A DNA stretch of 64,000 bases, taken from contig JAFDZA010000004.1 in NCBI GenBank assembly GCA_018267135.1, forward strand, positions 186,001-250,000, in the 5' to 3' direction. Of this stretch, positions 52,501 through 59,280 are shown one piece after another. A model generated the notes under the pieces. It searched no databases. It had not been told where the DNA came from and saw only the letters and a program-made list of their open reading frames with translations. The stretch is from Bacteroidota bacterium. Its GTDB lineage: Bacteria > Bacteroidota > Bacteroidia > Cytophagales > Cyclobacteriaceae. Position 1 is the first letter of the stretch. Each line of letters begins with the position of its first letter. The position numbers were made by a program, and so were the translations under genes.

Positions 52501-53295
52501 CTACTTAATCTTATTTATTTTTTCAAACGAAGTAATGATTCCTTTGATCAGGGCTGAACTCAGCCCCTGATGCTCCATTTCGTTAAGTCCCGAAATGGTG
52601 CAGCCTTCAGGAGTAGTCACTTTATCAATTTCTATTTCGGGGTGCGATTCGCTGGCCAGCAGGAGCGAAGCAGCACCTTTGGCCGTTTGCGAGGCAATGA
52701 GTTGAGCCTCTTCGGCATCAAACCCCATTTGTATTCCGCCCTGGGTGGCGGCCCGTATGTAGCGCATGAAAAAGGCAATTCCGCTGGCGGCTAAAACCGT
52801 GGCAGCCTTCATTAATCTTTCTTCAATGACCAATGTTTGGCCTAACCCGTTAAAAAGCTTTTGCACTTCGGGTAATTTTTTTTCGTCTCCGGCTTTGGCA
52901 CAAAGGCAGGTCATAGACTGGCCAATAGCAATAGCCGTATTGGGCATGGCCCGCACGATGCTGATTTTCTTTTTCAGGAGCGAAGCAATTTCTTCTGTAG
53001 AAACCCCGGTGATAGTGGAGATCAGCAAATGTTTTTCGGTAAGAACGTGCGCTACATTGGCCAGCACACCCGACAGTTGCTTGGGTTGTACACAAAGAAA
53101 AATGAGACGCGATTTTTTAATTGCTTCGCAGTTGTCGGTAGTTAATAAAAACCCTTCTTTTTTAAGGGGCTCAATCTTAGATAGATTTCTGCGGGTAATG
53201 ATAATGGCAGAAGGCTTAATCAGTTTTGATTTTACCAGCCCCAGGGCGATGGCTGTGCCGAGGTTTCCGCCTCCAATGATTGCGATGGTTGCCAT
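52501..53295 (-). CDS. proC: Pyrroline-5-carboxylate reductase inside the arginine operon
   Basis: ProC reduces P5C to proline. The 264-residue product has the Rossmann start IIGGGNLGTAIALGLV and the family core VRAMPNTAIAIGQSMTC, with the dimer and catalytic segment TVLAASGIAFFMRYIRAATQGG and QLIASQTAKGAASLLL. Its position between argC and argD is notable; glutamate-semialdehyde chemistry links the two pathways, and in some bacteria ornithine can be cyclised to proline. The gap to argC is 1 bp. Confidence 0.9.
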   Translation of the reverse strand: MATIAIIGGGNLGTAIALGLVKSKLIKPSAIIITRRNLSKIEPLKKEGFLLTTDNCEAIKKSRLIFLCVQPKQLSGVLANVAHVLTEKHLLISTITGVSTEEIASLLKKKISIVRAMPNTAIAIGQSMTCLCAKAGDEKKLPEVQKLFNGLGQTLVIEERLMKAATVLAASGIAFFMRYIRAATQGGIQMGFDAEEAQLIASQTAKGAASLLLASESHPEIEIDKVTTPEGCTISGLNEMEHQGLSSALIKGIITSFEKINKIK

Positions 53296-53296
53296 A

Positions 53297-54271
53297 TCAA
53301 TAGCCGATTGATTTTAATTTGAGGCCGACCGTTTCATCCAGCCCAAACATCAGATTCATATTTTGAACAGCCTGGCCGCTGGCTCCTTTCAGCAGGTTGT
53401 CGGTAGCGGAGTGAACCACTATTTTATTTTCAATTTTTTCTATATGAATGAGACACTTGTTGGTGTTAACCACTTGCTTCAGATCAATCATCGTTGCCGA
53501 TACATGCGTGAAAGGATGGCCTTCATAGAATTTTTGGTACAACGAATTAATTTCATTCAGACTCAGAGCACATTCCATAACAGAAGAGATGTAAATGCCG
53601 CGGGCAAAATCTCCGCGCCAGGGTACGAAGTGGATGCCGCCATGGAACGAAGGTTGCAGTGCAAGAAGAGTTCGTTTCATTTCGTCCAGGTGTTGATGGG
53701 TTAGCGTTTTGTAGGCCGATATATTGTTGGTACGCCACGAGAAGTGCGAGGTGTTTTGTAGTTTTTGTCCCGCTCCGGTAGATCCGGTAATGCCGGTAGT
53801 GTGCACTTCTTGGAGCAGGCCGGCTTGTGCCAAAGGCAACAAACCCAGCTGAATGGAGGTAGCAAAGCATCCGGGGTTGGCAATGTTTTTAGCTTCTTTA
53901 ATTATGTTGCGCTGAAATTCCGGAAGGCCATACACAAATTCTCTTTCTCCGGCCCGGTCGCCCAGCCTGAAATCGTTTCCTAAATCAATAATTCGTACAG
54001 ACGATGTAATTTTATTTTCGGCCAGCCATTTTTTGCTTTCACCGTGGCTGAGGCACAGAAAAAGAACATCGGCTTCGGATGAAAAACCTTCAGAAAACTT
54101 AAGATTGGTTTCGCCCGCCAGATCGGTATGCGTTTCTGTAATGTATTTTCCGGCCTGACTTCTGCTTTGGGCGAAAATCAATTCAGCATGAGGATGGTTG
54201 AGAAGCAGGCGAATGGTTTCTCCGCCCGTGTAGCCTGCCGCCCCGATAATTCCCGCTTTAATTTTTTTCAT
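53297..54271 (-). CDS. argC: N-acetyl(succinyl)-gamma-glutamyl-phosphate reductase
   Basis: ArgC reduces the acyl-glutamyl phosphate to the semialdehyde. The start at 54271 (MKKIKAGIIGAAGYTGGETIR) was chosen because it gives the canonical opening with the GAAGYTG NADP loop; the longer frame from 54298 adds nine residues and a deeper overlap with argG. The catalytic Cys is in IANPGCFATSIQLGLLPLA, and the His in HFVPWRGDFARGIYISS. It overlaps the argG stop by 14 bp. Length 324 residues. Confidence 0.92.
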   Translation of the reverse strand: MKKIKAGIIGAAGYTGGETIRLLLNHPHAELIFAQSRSQAGKYITETHTDLAGETNLKFSEGFSSEADVLFLCLSHGESKKWLAENKITSSVRIIDLGNDFRLGDRAGEREFVYGLPEFQRNIIKEAKNIANPGCFATSIQLGLLPLAQAGLLQEVHTTGITGSTGAGQKLQNTSHFSWRTNNISAYKTLTHQHLDEMKRTLLALQPSFHGGIHFVPWRGDFARGIYISSVMECALSLNEINSLYQKFYEGHPFTHVSATMIDLKQVVNTNKCLIHIEKIENKIVVHSATDNLLKGASGQAVQNMNLMFGLDETVGLKLKSIGY

Positions 54272-55478
54272 ACGCTGATTCATTTTTATCGGCTTCATTT
54301 TTTACCTGATAATGAATGGCCGTTTGGTTGCCAAAAATTTTGGTAAATCCTTTTACATCATCGCCTGTCCAGCCGAGGTTCATTTCGCCATATTTTCCAA
54401 ATTTGGCCGACATTAAATCGTATTTTGATTCGATGCCGTTTAGCTGAAATCGGTAAGGAAAAAGAGTGGCCGAAACCTGGCCGGTTACGTTTTTCTGCGA
54501 GCTGCTTAAAAACGCTTCTATGTTCCGCATCACCGGATCAAGGTATTGCCCTTCGTGCAGCCAGTTGCCGTAAAACTGAGCCAGTTGGTCTTTCCAACTC
54601 AGTTGCCATTTGGTGAGCACATGTTTTTCCAGCGCATGGTGGGCTTTAATAATGAGCACCGGGGCGGCTGCTTCAAACCCCACTCTTCCTTTGATGCCGA
54701 TAATGGTATCGCCCACGTGTATATCGCGACCGATGCCATACGGTGCAGCAATAGCGTGTAGGTATTGAATGGCTTCCGTAGGGTGAGAGAATGAGTTGTT
54801 GTTTATCCCGGTCAATTCGCCTTTATTAAAAGTGAGGGTTACAGTTTCGCTGCCGGTTTTAGTTACGGGGGTAGGCCAGGCTTCTTCCGGCAGCGTACCC
54901 ATGGAGTTTAAGGTTTCCTTTCCGCCCACCGAGGTGCCCCATATTCCTTTGTTGATGGAGTACCTGGCTTTTTGTGCACTGAATTCAAACCCATGTTGCT
55001 TCAAATAAGCCACTTCTTCTTCGCGGCTTAATTTTTTATCGCGTATGGGGGTTTCGATTGTTAGCCCCGGGGCCAGTATTTGTAAGACCATATCAAAGCG
55101 GACTTGGTCATTGCCTGCCCCGGTACTTCCGTGGGCTACGGCATCGGCCTTCAGTTCATTGGCATAATTGGCTACGGCCAGCGCTTGGCTCATTCGTTCG
55201 GCACTGACACTGAGCGGGTAGGTGGCATTTTTTAAAACATTACCATAAATAAGATAGCGTATTACTTTATCATAATAAGGACGGGTTTCATCAACGGTTT
55301 TATGAGATTTTACGCCCAGCTGTAGGGCTCGTTTTTCAATTGCCTGAATCTCGGCTTGATCAAAACCGCCTGTATTTACGGTAAGGGTATGCACCTCGTA
55401 GCCCAAGTCTTTCGCCAGATGAATAGCACAATACGAAGTATCTAAACCTCCACTGAAAGCGAGTACAATTTTTTTCAT
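54258..55478 (-). CDS. argG: Argininosuccinate synthase
   Basis: ArgG joins citrulline and aspartate with ATP. The 406-residue product has the PP-loop VLAFSGGLDTSYCAIHLA, the citrulline/aspartate site in AHGSTGAGNDQVRFDMVLQ and TLPEEAWPTPVTKTG, and the C-terminal tetramerisation region GRDIHVGDTIIGIKGRVGFEAAAPVL. This is the 'type-2' short ArgG usual in Bacteroidota. It starts 45 bp after the GNAT gene stop. Confidence 0.93.
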   Translation of the reverse strand: MKKIVLAFSGGLDTSYCAIHLAKDLGYEVHTLTVNTGGFDQAEIQAIEKRALQLGVKSHKTVDETRPYYDKVIRYLIYGNVLKNATYPLSVSAERMSQALAVANYANELKADAVAHGSTGAGNDQVRFDMVLQILAPGLTIETPIRDKKLSREEEVAYLKQHGFEFSAQKARYSINKGIWGTSVGGKETLNSMGTLPEEAWPTPVTKTGSETVTLTFNKGELTGINNNSFSHPTEAIQYLHAIAAPYGIGRDIHVGDTIIGIKGRVGFEAAAPVLIIKAHHALEKHVLTKWQLSWKDQLAQFYGNWLHEGQYLDPVMRNIEAFLSSSQKNVTGQVSATLFPYRFQLNGIESKYDLMSAKFGKYGEMNLGWTGDDVKGFTKIFGNQTAIHYQVKNEADKNESAYEKN

Positions 55479-55523
55479 TTTAAATATAAATTTAGTTCTG
55501 TTTTGTGTTAAGCAGGATTGAAA

Positions 55524-56258
55524 TTACCAAAAGAAAAAGCCGAGCAAGGAGGATTTTTTTTCTCCGCCCGACTCATTTTTTTTGCGCCATCCTTTCAGCA
55601 AGACAAATTGTTTAAACTTTACCCAGCGTTCAAACACGCGGTTGTCGCCCCGCAGGCTACGCCCCCAAAAATTTTCGGGTTTGGCTTCGTGTGCTTTTTT
55701 TTCGGTTGTTTCCCGGGCTTTTTCTTCGGGGTCGTATAGCATGGCGGTGCACATACAGTTTTTCCGCTCCTTGCTTACCAGTATTTCGTAGTTCACACAA
55801 CTTTGGCACCCTTTCCAGAAGTTATCGTCTGTGGTCAGTTGCGAGTAAGTTACCGGCTCATAGCCCAGGTCGGAGTTAATTTTCATTACCGCCAGCCCGG
55901 TGGTAAGCCCAAAAATTTTGGCGGCAGGGTATTTTTTGCGAGAAAGCTCGAATACTTTTCGCTTAATAAGAGTAGCTACTCCGGTTTTCCGGAATGCCGG
56001 AGAAACAATGAGCCCGCTGTTGGCTACAAATTTTTCGTGCTCCCAGGATTCGATGTAGCAAAAACCTACCCACTCGTTGGCCGTGGTAATGGCAATGACA
56101 GCCTTGCCTTCGCTCATTTTTTCTTGAATGTAATCGGGCGAGCGTTTGGCAATGCCGGTGCCCCGGGCTTTGGCGGACTCCGCCATTTCGTTGGTAATGA
56201 TTTCGGCAAAATGGGCATCGGCTACGGTTGCCTCACGCACAATAATTGAATTATCCAC
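55524..56258 (-). CDS. GNAT acyltransferase heading the arginine operon, with a Cys motif
   Basis: The 244-residue N-acyltransferase, starting at GTG, is the likely first enzyme (N-acetyl- or N-succinyl-glutamate synthase) of the pathway, because no other ArgA or ArgJ is in the operon. The acetyl-CoA region is LIVSPAFRKTGVATLIKRKVFEL at about 82-104. Unusual for a GNAT, it has Cys151-x2-Cys154 and Cys168-x-Cys170 (WKGCQSCVNY ... KNCMCTAML), a CxxC-x13-CxC array that could bind metal or act in redox sensing. The tail (Lys/Glu/Trp-rich, KFKQFVLLKGWRKKNES) is basic. It is first in the operon, after a 396-bp regulatory gap. Confidence 0.85.
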   Translation of the reverse strand: MDNSIIVREATVADAHFAEIITNEMAESAKARGTGIAKRSPDYIQEKMSEGKAVIAITTANEWVGFCYIESWEHEKFVANSGLIVSPAFRKTGVATLIKRKVFELSRKKYPAAKIFGLTTGLAVMKINSDLGYEPVTYSQLTTDDNFWKGCQSCVNYEILVSKERKNCMCTAMLYDPEEKARETTEKKAHEAKPENFWGRSLRGDNRVFERWVKFKQFVLLKGWRKKNESGGEKKSSLLGFFFW

Positions 56259-56308
56259 GGTAGTAAAAAGAAAATTAAAAATTGAAAAACAGGTAACACA
56301 TAAAAGCC

Positions 56309-56325
56309 AAGATGCCTGGCACCTT
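56309..56325. repeat. 17-bp near-palindrome upstream of the arginine operon
   Basis: AAGATGCC-T-GGCACCTT is symmetric except for one A:C position (G:T on the other strand). It lies 51 bp upstream of the GNAT start. It could be an operator for the arginine genes, or a solitary REP-type element; palindromes of this style occur as dispersed repeats in various bacteria. Confidence 0.5.
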
Positions 56326-56348
56326 GCTTATTTCAAGAAATAAACTTG

Positions 56349-56485
56349 AAGAGTGGTTCAGATGCGTATGCCCCGGTGGGGTCGCCTGCCAACGGGTAAT
56401 ACCGACAGGATGAATTTCATTGCCTTTGGGCAACGGAGAAACCCAGCATAGAAGCTAAGGTTTAAGTGGGGTGTGAACTCTTTTT
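56349..56485. ncRNA. Candidate structured RNA or leader element
   Basis: Outer arms AAGAG-(TGG)-TTCA (56349-56360) and TGAACTCTT (ending about 56482) enclose three hairpins. These are GCG-TATG-CCCC-GGT-GGGG-T-CGC, CCTG-CCA-CGG-GTAATA-CCG-A-CAGG, and a perfect TTGCC-TTTG-GGCAA. On the plus strand the outer stem runs into TTTTT, like a terminated small RNA of about 140 nt; on the minus strand it would sit inside the arginine-operon leader. I could not match it to a named RNA family (6S-like RNAs should be tested). Strand and function are open. Confidence 0.4.
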
Positions 56486-56543
56486 CCAATTCGCGTTAGT
56501 GGTTTTTTAGGCAAAAGGCATTCAGAACTGTTTTTGTTTTTCG

Positions 56544-56576
56544 CAAAATTAAACGAGAAAATTTTAAATAAGTCAA
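56544..56576 (-). promoter_or_regulatory. Possible promoter of the arginine operon
   Basis: On the minus strand TTG (56576-56574), a 22-bp spacer and TAATTTTG (56551-56544) fit the Bacteroidota promoter. Transcription would run through the structured segment into the GNAT gene, giving a leader of about 280 nt. Confidence 0.35.
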
Positions 56577-56584
56577 TACCTTTG
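56577..56584 (+). promoter_or_regulatory. Possible -7 box of the KdsA-like gene
   Basis: TACCTTTG matches TAnnTTTG fully and would give a leader of about 65 nt before the KdsA-like ATG. No TTG is present at the expected distance upstream. It adjoins the minus-strand promoter of the arginine operon, so the two could compete. Confidence 0.35.
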
Positions 56585-56654
56585 TAAAGTTTTTATTTTT
56601 TCTGCCTTGCAAACGTTAGGCAAGCAATACAGATGAACCGATAAAATTTATGTT

Positions 56655-57506
56655 ATGAGCAAAAAAATAGTTCGTGTAGGTAATATCGAGTGTGGTTCGG
56701 ATGACCTTTTTGTGATCTCCGGCCCATGCGTAATTGAAGACGAAAAAATTATGATGGCTACTGCCGAAAAACTGAAGGAAGTTTCGGAACGGATGAACAT
56801 TAAAATTATTTATAAGTCTTCTTTCCAAAAAGATAACCGCAGCAGCCTGAAGTACTACAACGGCCCCGGGCTGGCCAAGGGCGTGCAAATATTAGCCAAA
56901 ATAAAAGAGCAGTTTGGGTTTTCATTGCTTACCGATATTCATTATCCCGATCAGGCGGCTGCCGCTGCCGAGGTAGTAGATGTGTTGCAGATTCCGGCCT
57001 ACTTATGTATGCAAACCGCTTTGATGGTGGCCGCAGCCAAAACAGGCCGCGTCATCAACATCAAACATGGTCAGTTTCTGGCACCCGACAATATGAAGCA
57101 TCCCGTAACAAAATGTACCGAAGCCGGAAATGACCAAATCATTCTTACCGAACGGGGCTATACGTTTGGCTACAACGATTTAATAGTAGATCCTCGTAGT
57201 TTTTATCATCTGGGCAAATTGGGTTACCCGGTCGTGTTTGATATTACCCACTCCATACGGAAATACGGAATCCCCAGTGCTGATGCCAAAGGAGGTGCCC
57301 GCGAATTTTTGCCGGTGCTATCAAGGGCCGGTGTGGCATCGGGCGTAGACGGTGTGTTTATCGAAACTCACCCCGAGCCCGAAAAAGCTTTGTGCGATGC
57401 GGCCAGCCAATTGTGTGTGTACGATCTGGAAGAATTTTTGAAACCGCTGATTGAACTCCATGCCATTGAAGTAAAATATCGCCAGCAACAAGTTGTACTT
57501 AAATAA
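56655..57506 (+). CDS. kdsA: KdsA-like 3-deoxy-8-phosphooctulonate synthase with altered active-site motif
   Basis: KdsA condenses PEP with arabinose-5-phosphate to KDO-8-phosphate. The 283-residue TIM barrel has VISGPCVIEDEKI with Cys25, marking the metal-dependent class. SFQKDNRSSLKYYNGPGL keeps Lys59, Asn61 and Arg62, TDIHYPDQ keeps Asp94, and LTERGYTFGYNDLIVDPRS keeps the phosphate-binding Arg. However, the motif that reads RQTD in canonical enzymes is MQTA here (Met119, Ala122), and the second Lys of the KKGQF motif is His138. The chemistry is probably kept, but the acceptor could differ from arabinose-5-phosphate. It leads a four-gene cluster. Confidence 0.85.
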   Translation: MSKKIVRVGNIECGSDDLFVISGPCVIEDEKIMMATAEKLKEVSERMNIKIIYKSSFQKDNRSSLKYYNGPGLAKGVQILAKIKEQFGFSLLTDIHYPDQAAAAAEVVDVLQIPAYLCMQTALMVAAAKTGRVINIKHGQFLAPDNMKHPVTKCTEAGNDQIILTERGYTFGYNDLIVDPRSFYHLGKLGYPVVFDITHSIRKYGIPSADAKGGAREFLPVLSRAGVASGVDGVFIETHPEPEKALCDAASQLCVYDLEEFLKPLIELHAIEVKYRQQQVVLK

Positions 57507-57542
57507 ATATTCTACATAAAATCTAAAACCAGAAATCAATTT

Positions 57543-58556
57543 ATGGAATTATACCTCGACTCAGCCGACCTGAAAGAAATTGAAGATGCTTTCCAGCTTG
57601 GCTTTCTTACCGGATTAACCACTACGCCTACTTTCATGCACCGCGGAGGCGTAACCGACATAGACGGGCTGATTGTAAAGCTCTCTAAAATTGTTCCTGT
57701 CTTACAAATCGAAGCATTAGGCGATACTGCACAAGATGTTCTGAAAGAAGCGAAGCGCCAGCTGGCTTTGGGGCTGGATCCTAAAAAAACAGTATTTAAA
57801 ATTCCGGTTTCGTTAGAAGGTGTAAAGGCTTGTAACTTATTGCGTAAAGAAGGTCTGTTGGTAAACGTGCACTTGATCTACACTTTGCAGCAAGCCTATA
57901 TGGCCATGCAGGCAGGTGCTACGTATGTGTGCCCGCTCGTGGGCCGCTTGCAAGATCAGGGGCATGATGCTCTGGATTTAGTTCAGCAGTGTGTGTTTGC
58001 CGTAGATCATTACGGATACGATACGAAAGTAATGTTTTCTTCCGTGCGCAATGCCGAGCATGTGCGCAACGCCATCAACTCCGGGGTGCACACCATTACC
58101 GTGCCGTGGAAGATTATGAAATCTCTTACAGAAAATAATTTTACTACACTGGGCACTCAGCAATTTATTGAGCACACCCGCCTAATGACAGTGAAAGTAA
58201 AAGATGCCATAAATAAAATAAACCCAGTGGTAGATGCCGGCACTACTTTAGCTGAGGCTATTGTAAAAATGACTGAATTTGGATTTGGGGCTATTACCGT
58301 TACCAACTCCGGTGGGCAAGTAACAGGCGTGTTTACCGATGGCGACCTGCGAAGAAAAATTCAGCAAGATGGACGTAATGTGCTGAGCCAAAAAATGGGC
58401 GACTTTAAATACAACACACCCATTTCAATAGATGCTAATTCCATATTAACTGATGCGGCCGAGATTTTCAAAAAATCGAAAGTAGATACCATTCTTGTAA
58501 CCGAAGGTGGCAAGCCTGTAGGCATGCTCGACATTCAGGATTTGGAAGCAGATTAA
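57543..58556 (+). CDS. Transaldolase/F6P-aldolase domain fused to a KdsD-type CBS pair
   Basis: Residues 1-220 form a transaldolase-family TIM barrel like E. coli FsaA (MELYLDSADLKEIE; Schiff-base Lys86 in VFKIPVSLEG). Residues 225-337 are a CBS pair whose GVFTDGDLRRKIQQDG motif is that of the arabinose-5-phosphate isomerase KdsD, but no SIS isomerase domain is present. By eye alignment with FsaA and TalB, Asp6 is kept, yet three active-site residues differ: Thr28 for Asn28, His110 for Thr109, and Leu132 for Tyr131/Phe178. The gene lies 36 bp after the KdsA-like gene and before a KdsC-like phosphatase. An aldolase making the aldose phosphate for KdsA is the best hypothesis; the true reaction is unknown. 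Confidence 0.82.
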   Translation: MELYLDSADLKEIEDAFQLGFLTGLTTTPTFMHRGGVTDIDGLIVKLSKIVPVLQIEALGDTAQDVLKEAKRQLALGLDPKKTVFKIPVSLEGVKACNLLRKEGLLVNVHLIYTLQQAYMAMQAGATYVCPLVGRLQDQGHDALDLVQQCVFAVDHYGYDTKVMFSSVRNAEHVRNAINSGVHTITVPWKIMKSLTENNFTTLGTQQFIEHTRLMTVKVKDAINKINPVVDAGTTLAEAIVKMTEFGFGAITVTNSGGQVTGVFTDGDLRRKIQQDGRNVLSQKMGDFKYNTPISIDANSILTDAAEIFKKSKVDTILVTEGGKPVGMLDIQDLEAD

Positions 58557-58564
58557 TATTTTTA

Positions 58565-58581
58565 TTCTCCTAACCGGAGAA
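58565..58581 (+). other. Small hairpin before the KdsC-like gene
   Basis: TTCTCC and GGAGAA pair across the loop TAACC, 9 bp after the aldolase-CBS stop. It is too weak to terminate alone but may protect the mRNA end or space the two genes. Confidence 0.35.
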
Positions 58582-58590
58582 GGATAATTC

Positions 58591-59280
58591 ATGGTTACCG
58601 AAACAATTTTTACCAAACTGGGCGGCACTTTTTGCCGCCCTTTTGCTGATTTTCAAAATCGAATGGAAGGCATAAGAGCCTATGTTTTTGATTGGGATGG
58701 TGTGTTTAATGATGGCGTGAAAGCAGGACAGGGCGGAAGCTCGTTTAGTGAAGTAGATGCCATGGGAACCAACATGCTGCGGTTTGGCCACTGGCTTCGG
58801 CATCATCATCTTCCTAAGGTAGCCATTATAACCGGTGAGGAAAACCCGGTTGCCCACCACTTGGCACAACGCGAAAAATTTGACGCCATTTACAGGAATT
58901 GTTCTAACAAGCTAACGGCATTTACTCATTTCCTTAAAACTTATTCACTAAAAGAAAATGAAGTAGCATTTATTTTTGATGACGTGCTGGATCTGGCCGT
59001 AGCCGAGCGATGCGGCTTACGGTTGCTGGTAAAACATGCGGCTGCACCGATGCTTCAAAATTATGTCGTAAAAAATAAAATGGCCGATTACATTACCTCC
59101 GGAAATGATTTTGCCGTGCGGGAAGTTTGCGAATTGATTTTGTCATCCACCGAAATGTATGATGAAGCCATACATTTGAGGAGTTCTTTCGATCCTGTTT
59201 ATCAAAGCTACTTAAACGAAAGACAGTGTACCATTATGAAAAGCCTGGTGTTGAAAGAGGGGAAGGTTACGTTGGAATGA
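58591..59280 (+). CDS. kdsC: KdsC-like HAD phosphatase
   Basis: KdsC removes the phosphate from KDO-8-phosphate. The 229-residue HAD protein has the nucleophile pair Asp34/Asp36 in YVFDWDGVFNDGVKAG, motif II VAIITGEENPVAHHL, SNKLTAF (a KdsC hallmark), and a metal motif FDDVLD where KdsC has GDDLID (Gly replaced by Phe). The C-terminus (AVREVCELILSS..YDEAI) also matches KdsC. The first 24 codons cover a GC-rich hairpin with a T run, and Met25 (58663, MEGIRAYVF) matches the usual start, so translation may begin there, giving 205 residues. Confidence 0.82.
   Translation: MVTETIFTKLGGTFCRPFADFQNRMEGIRAYVFDWDGVFNDGVKAGQGGSSFSEVDAMGTNMLRFGHWLRHHHLPKVAIITGEENPVAHHLAQREKFDAIYRNCSNKLTAFTHFLKTYSLKENEVAFIFDDVLDLAVAERCGLRLLVKHAAAPMLQNYVVKNKMADYITSGNDFAVREVCELILSSTEMYDEAIHLRSSFDPVYQSYLNERQCTIMKSLVLKEGKVTLE
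58620..58644 (+). terminator. Terminator-like hairpin at the start of the KdsC-like frame
   Basis: GGGCGGCA pairs perfectly with TGCCGCCC around CTTTT and is followed by TTTT. It lies inside the first codons of the longest KdsC-like frame, so either it is coding sequence by chance, or the KdsA-aldolase transcript partly ends here and the phosphatase starts at 58663. Confidence 0.4.

Larger units (their letters stand above)
56259..56654. promoter_or_regulatory. 396-bp divergent regulatory region between arginine operon and KdsA-like gene
   Basis: This is the longest gene-free stretch in the window. It holds a 17-bp near-palindrome (56309-56325), a 6-7-6 inverted repeat (56332-56350), a structured segment with at least three nested hairpins (56349-56485), and back-to-back -7 boxes: TAATTTTG on the minus strand (56544-56551) with TTG 22 bp upstream, and TACCTTTG on the plus strand (56577-56584). 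If the minus-strand promoter is real, the arginine operon has a leader of about 280 nt containing the structured segment. Confidence 0.5.

Noticed and set aside
56388..56420. TPP-riboswitch-like sequence GGGTAATACCGACAGGATGAA
   Set aside because: The CTGAGA and ACCTGA halves are missing and the pairing does not fit, so no TPP riboswitch is claimed.
56417..56449. Ten-codon minus-strand ORF (MLGFSVAQRQ) as an arginine leader peptide
   Set aside because: Only one Arg codon and no terminator/antiterminator pair with it; not enough to claim attenuation.
58565..58581. TTCTCC-TAACC-GGAGAA hairpin as the terminator after the aldolase-CBS gene
   Set aside because: Six base pairs and no T run; the stronger candidate is the GC-rich hairpin at 58620-58644.
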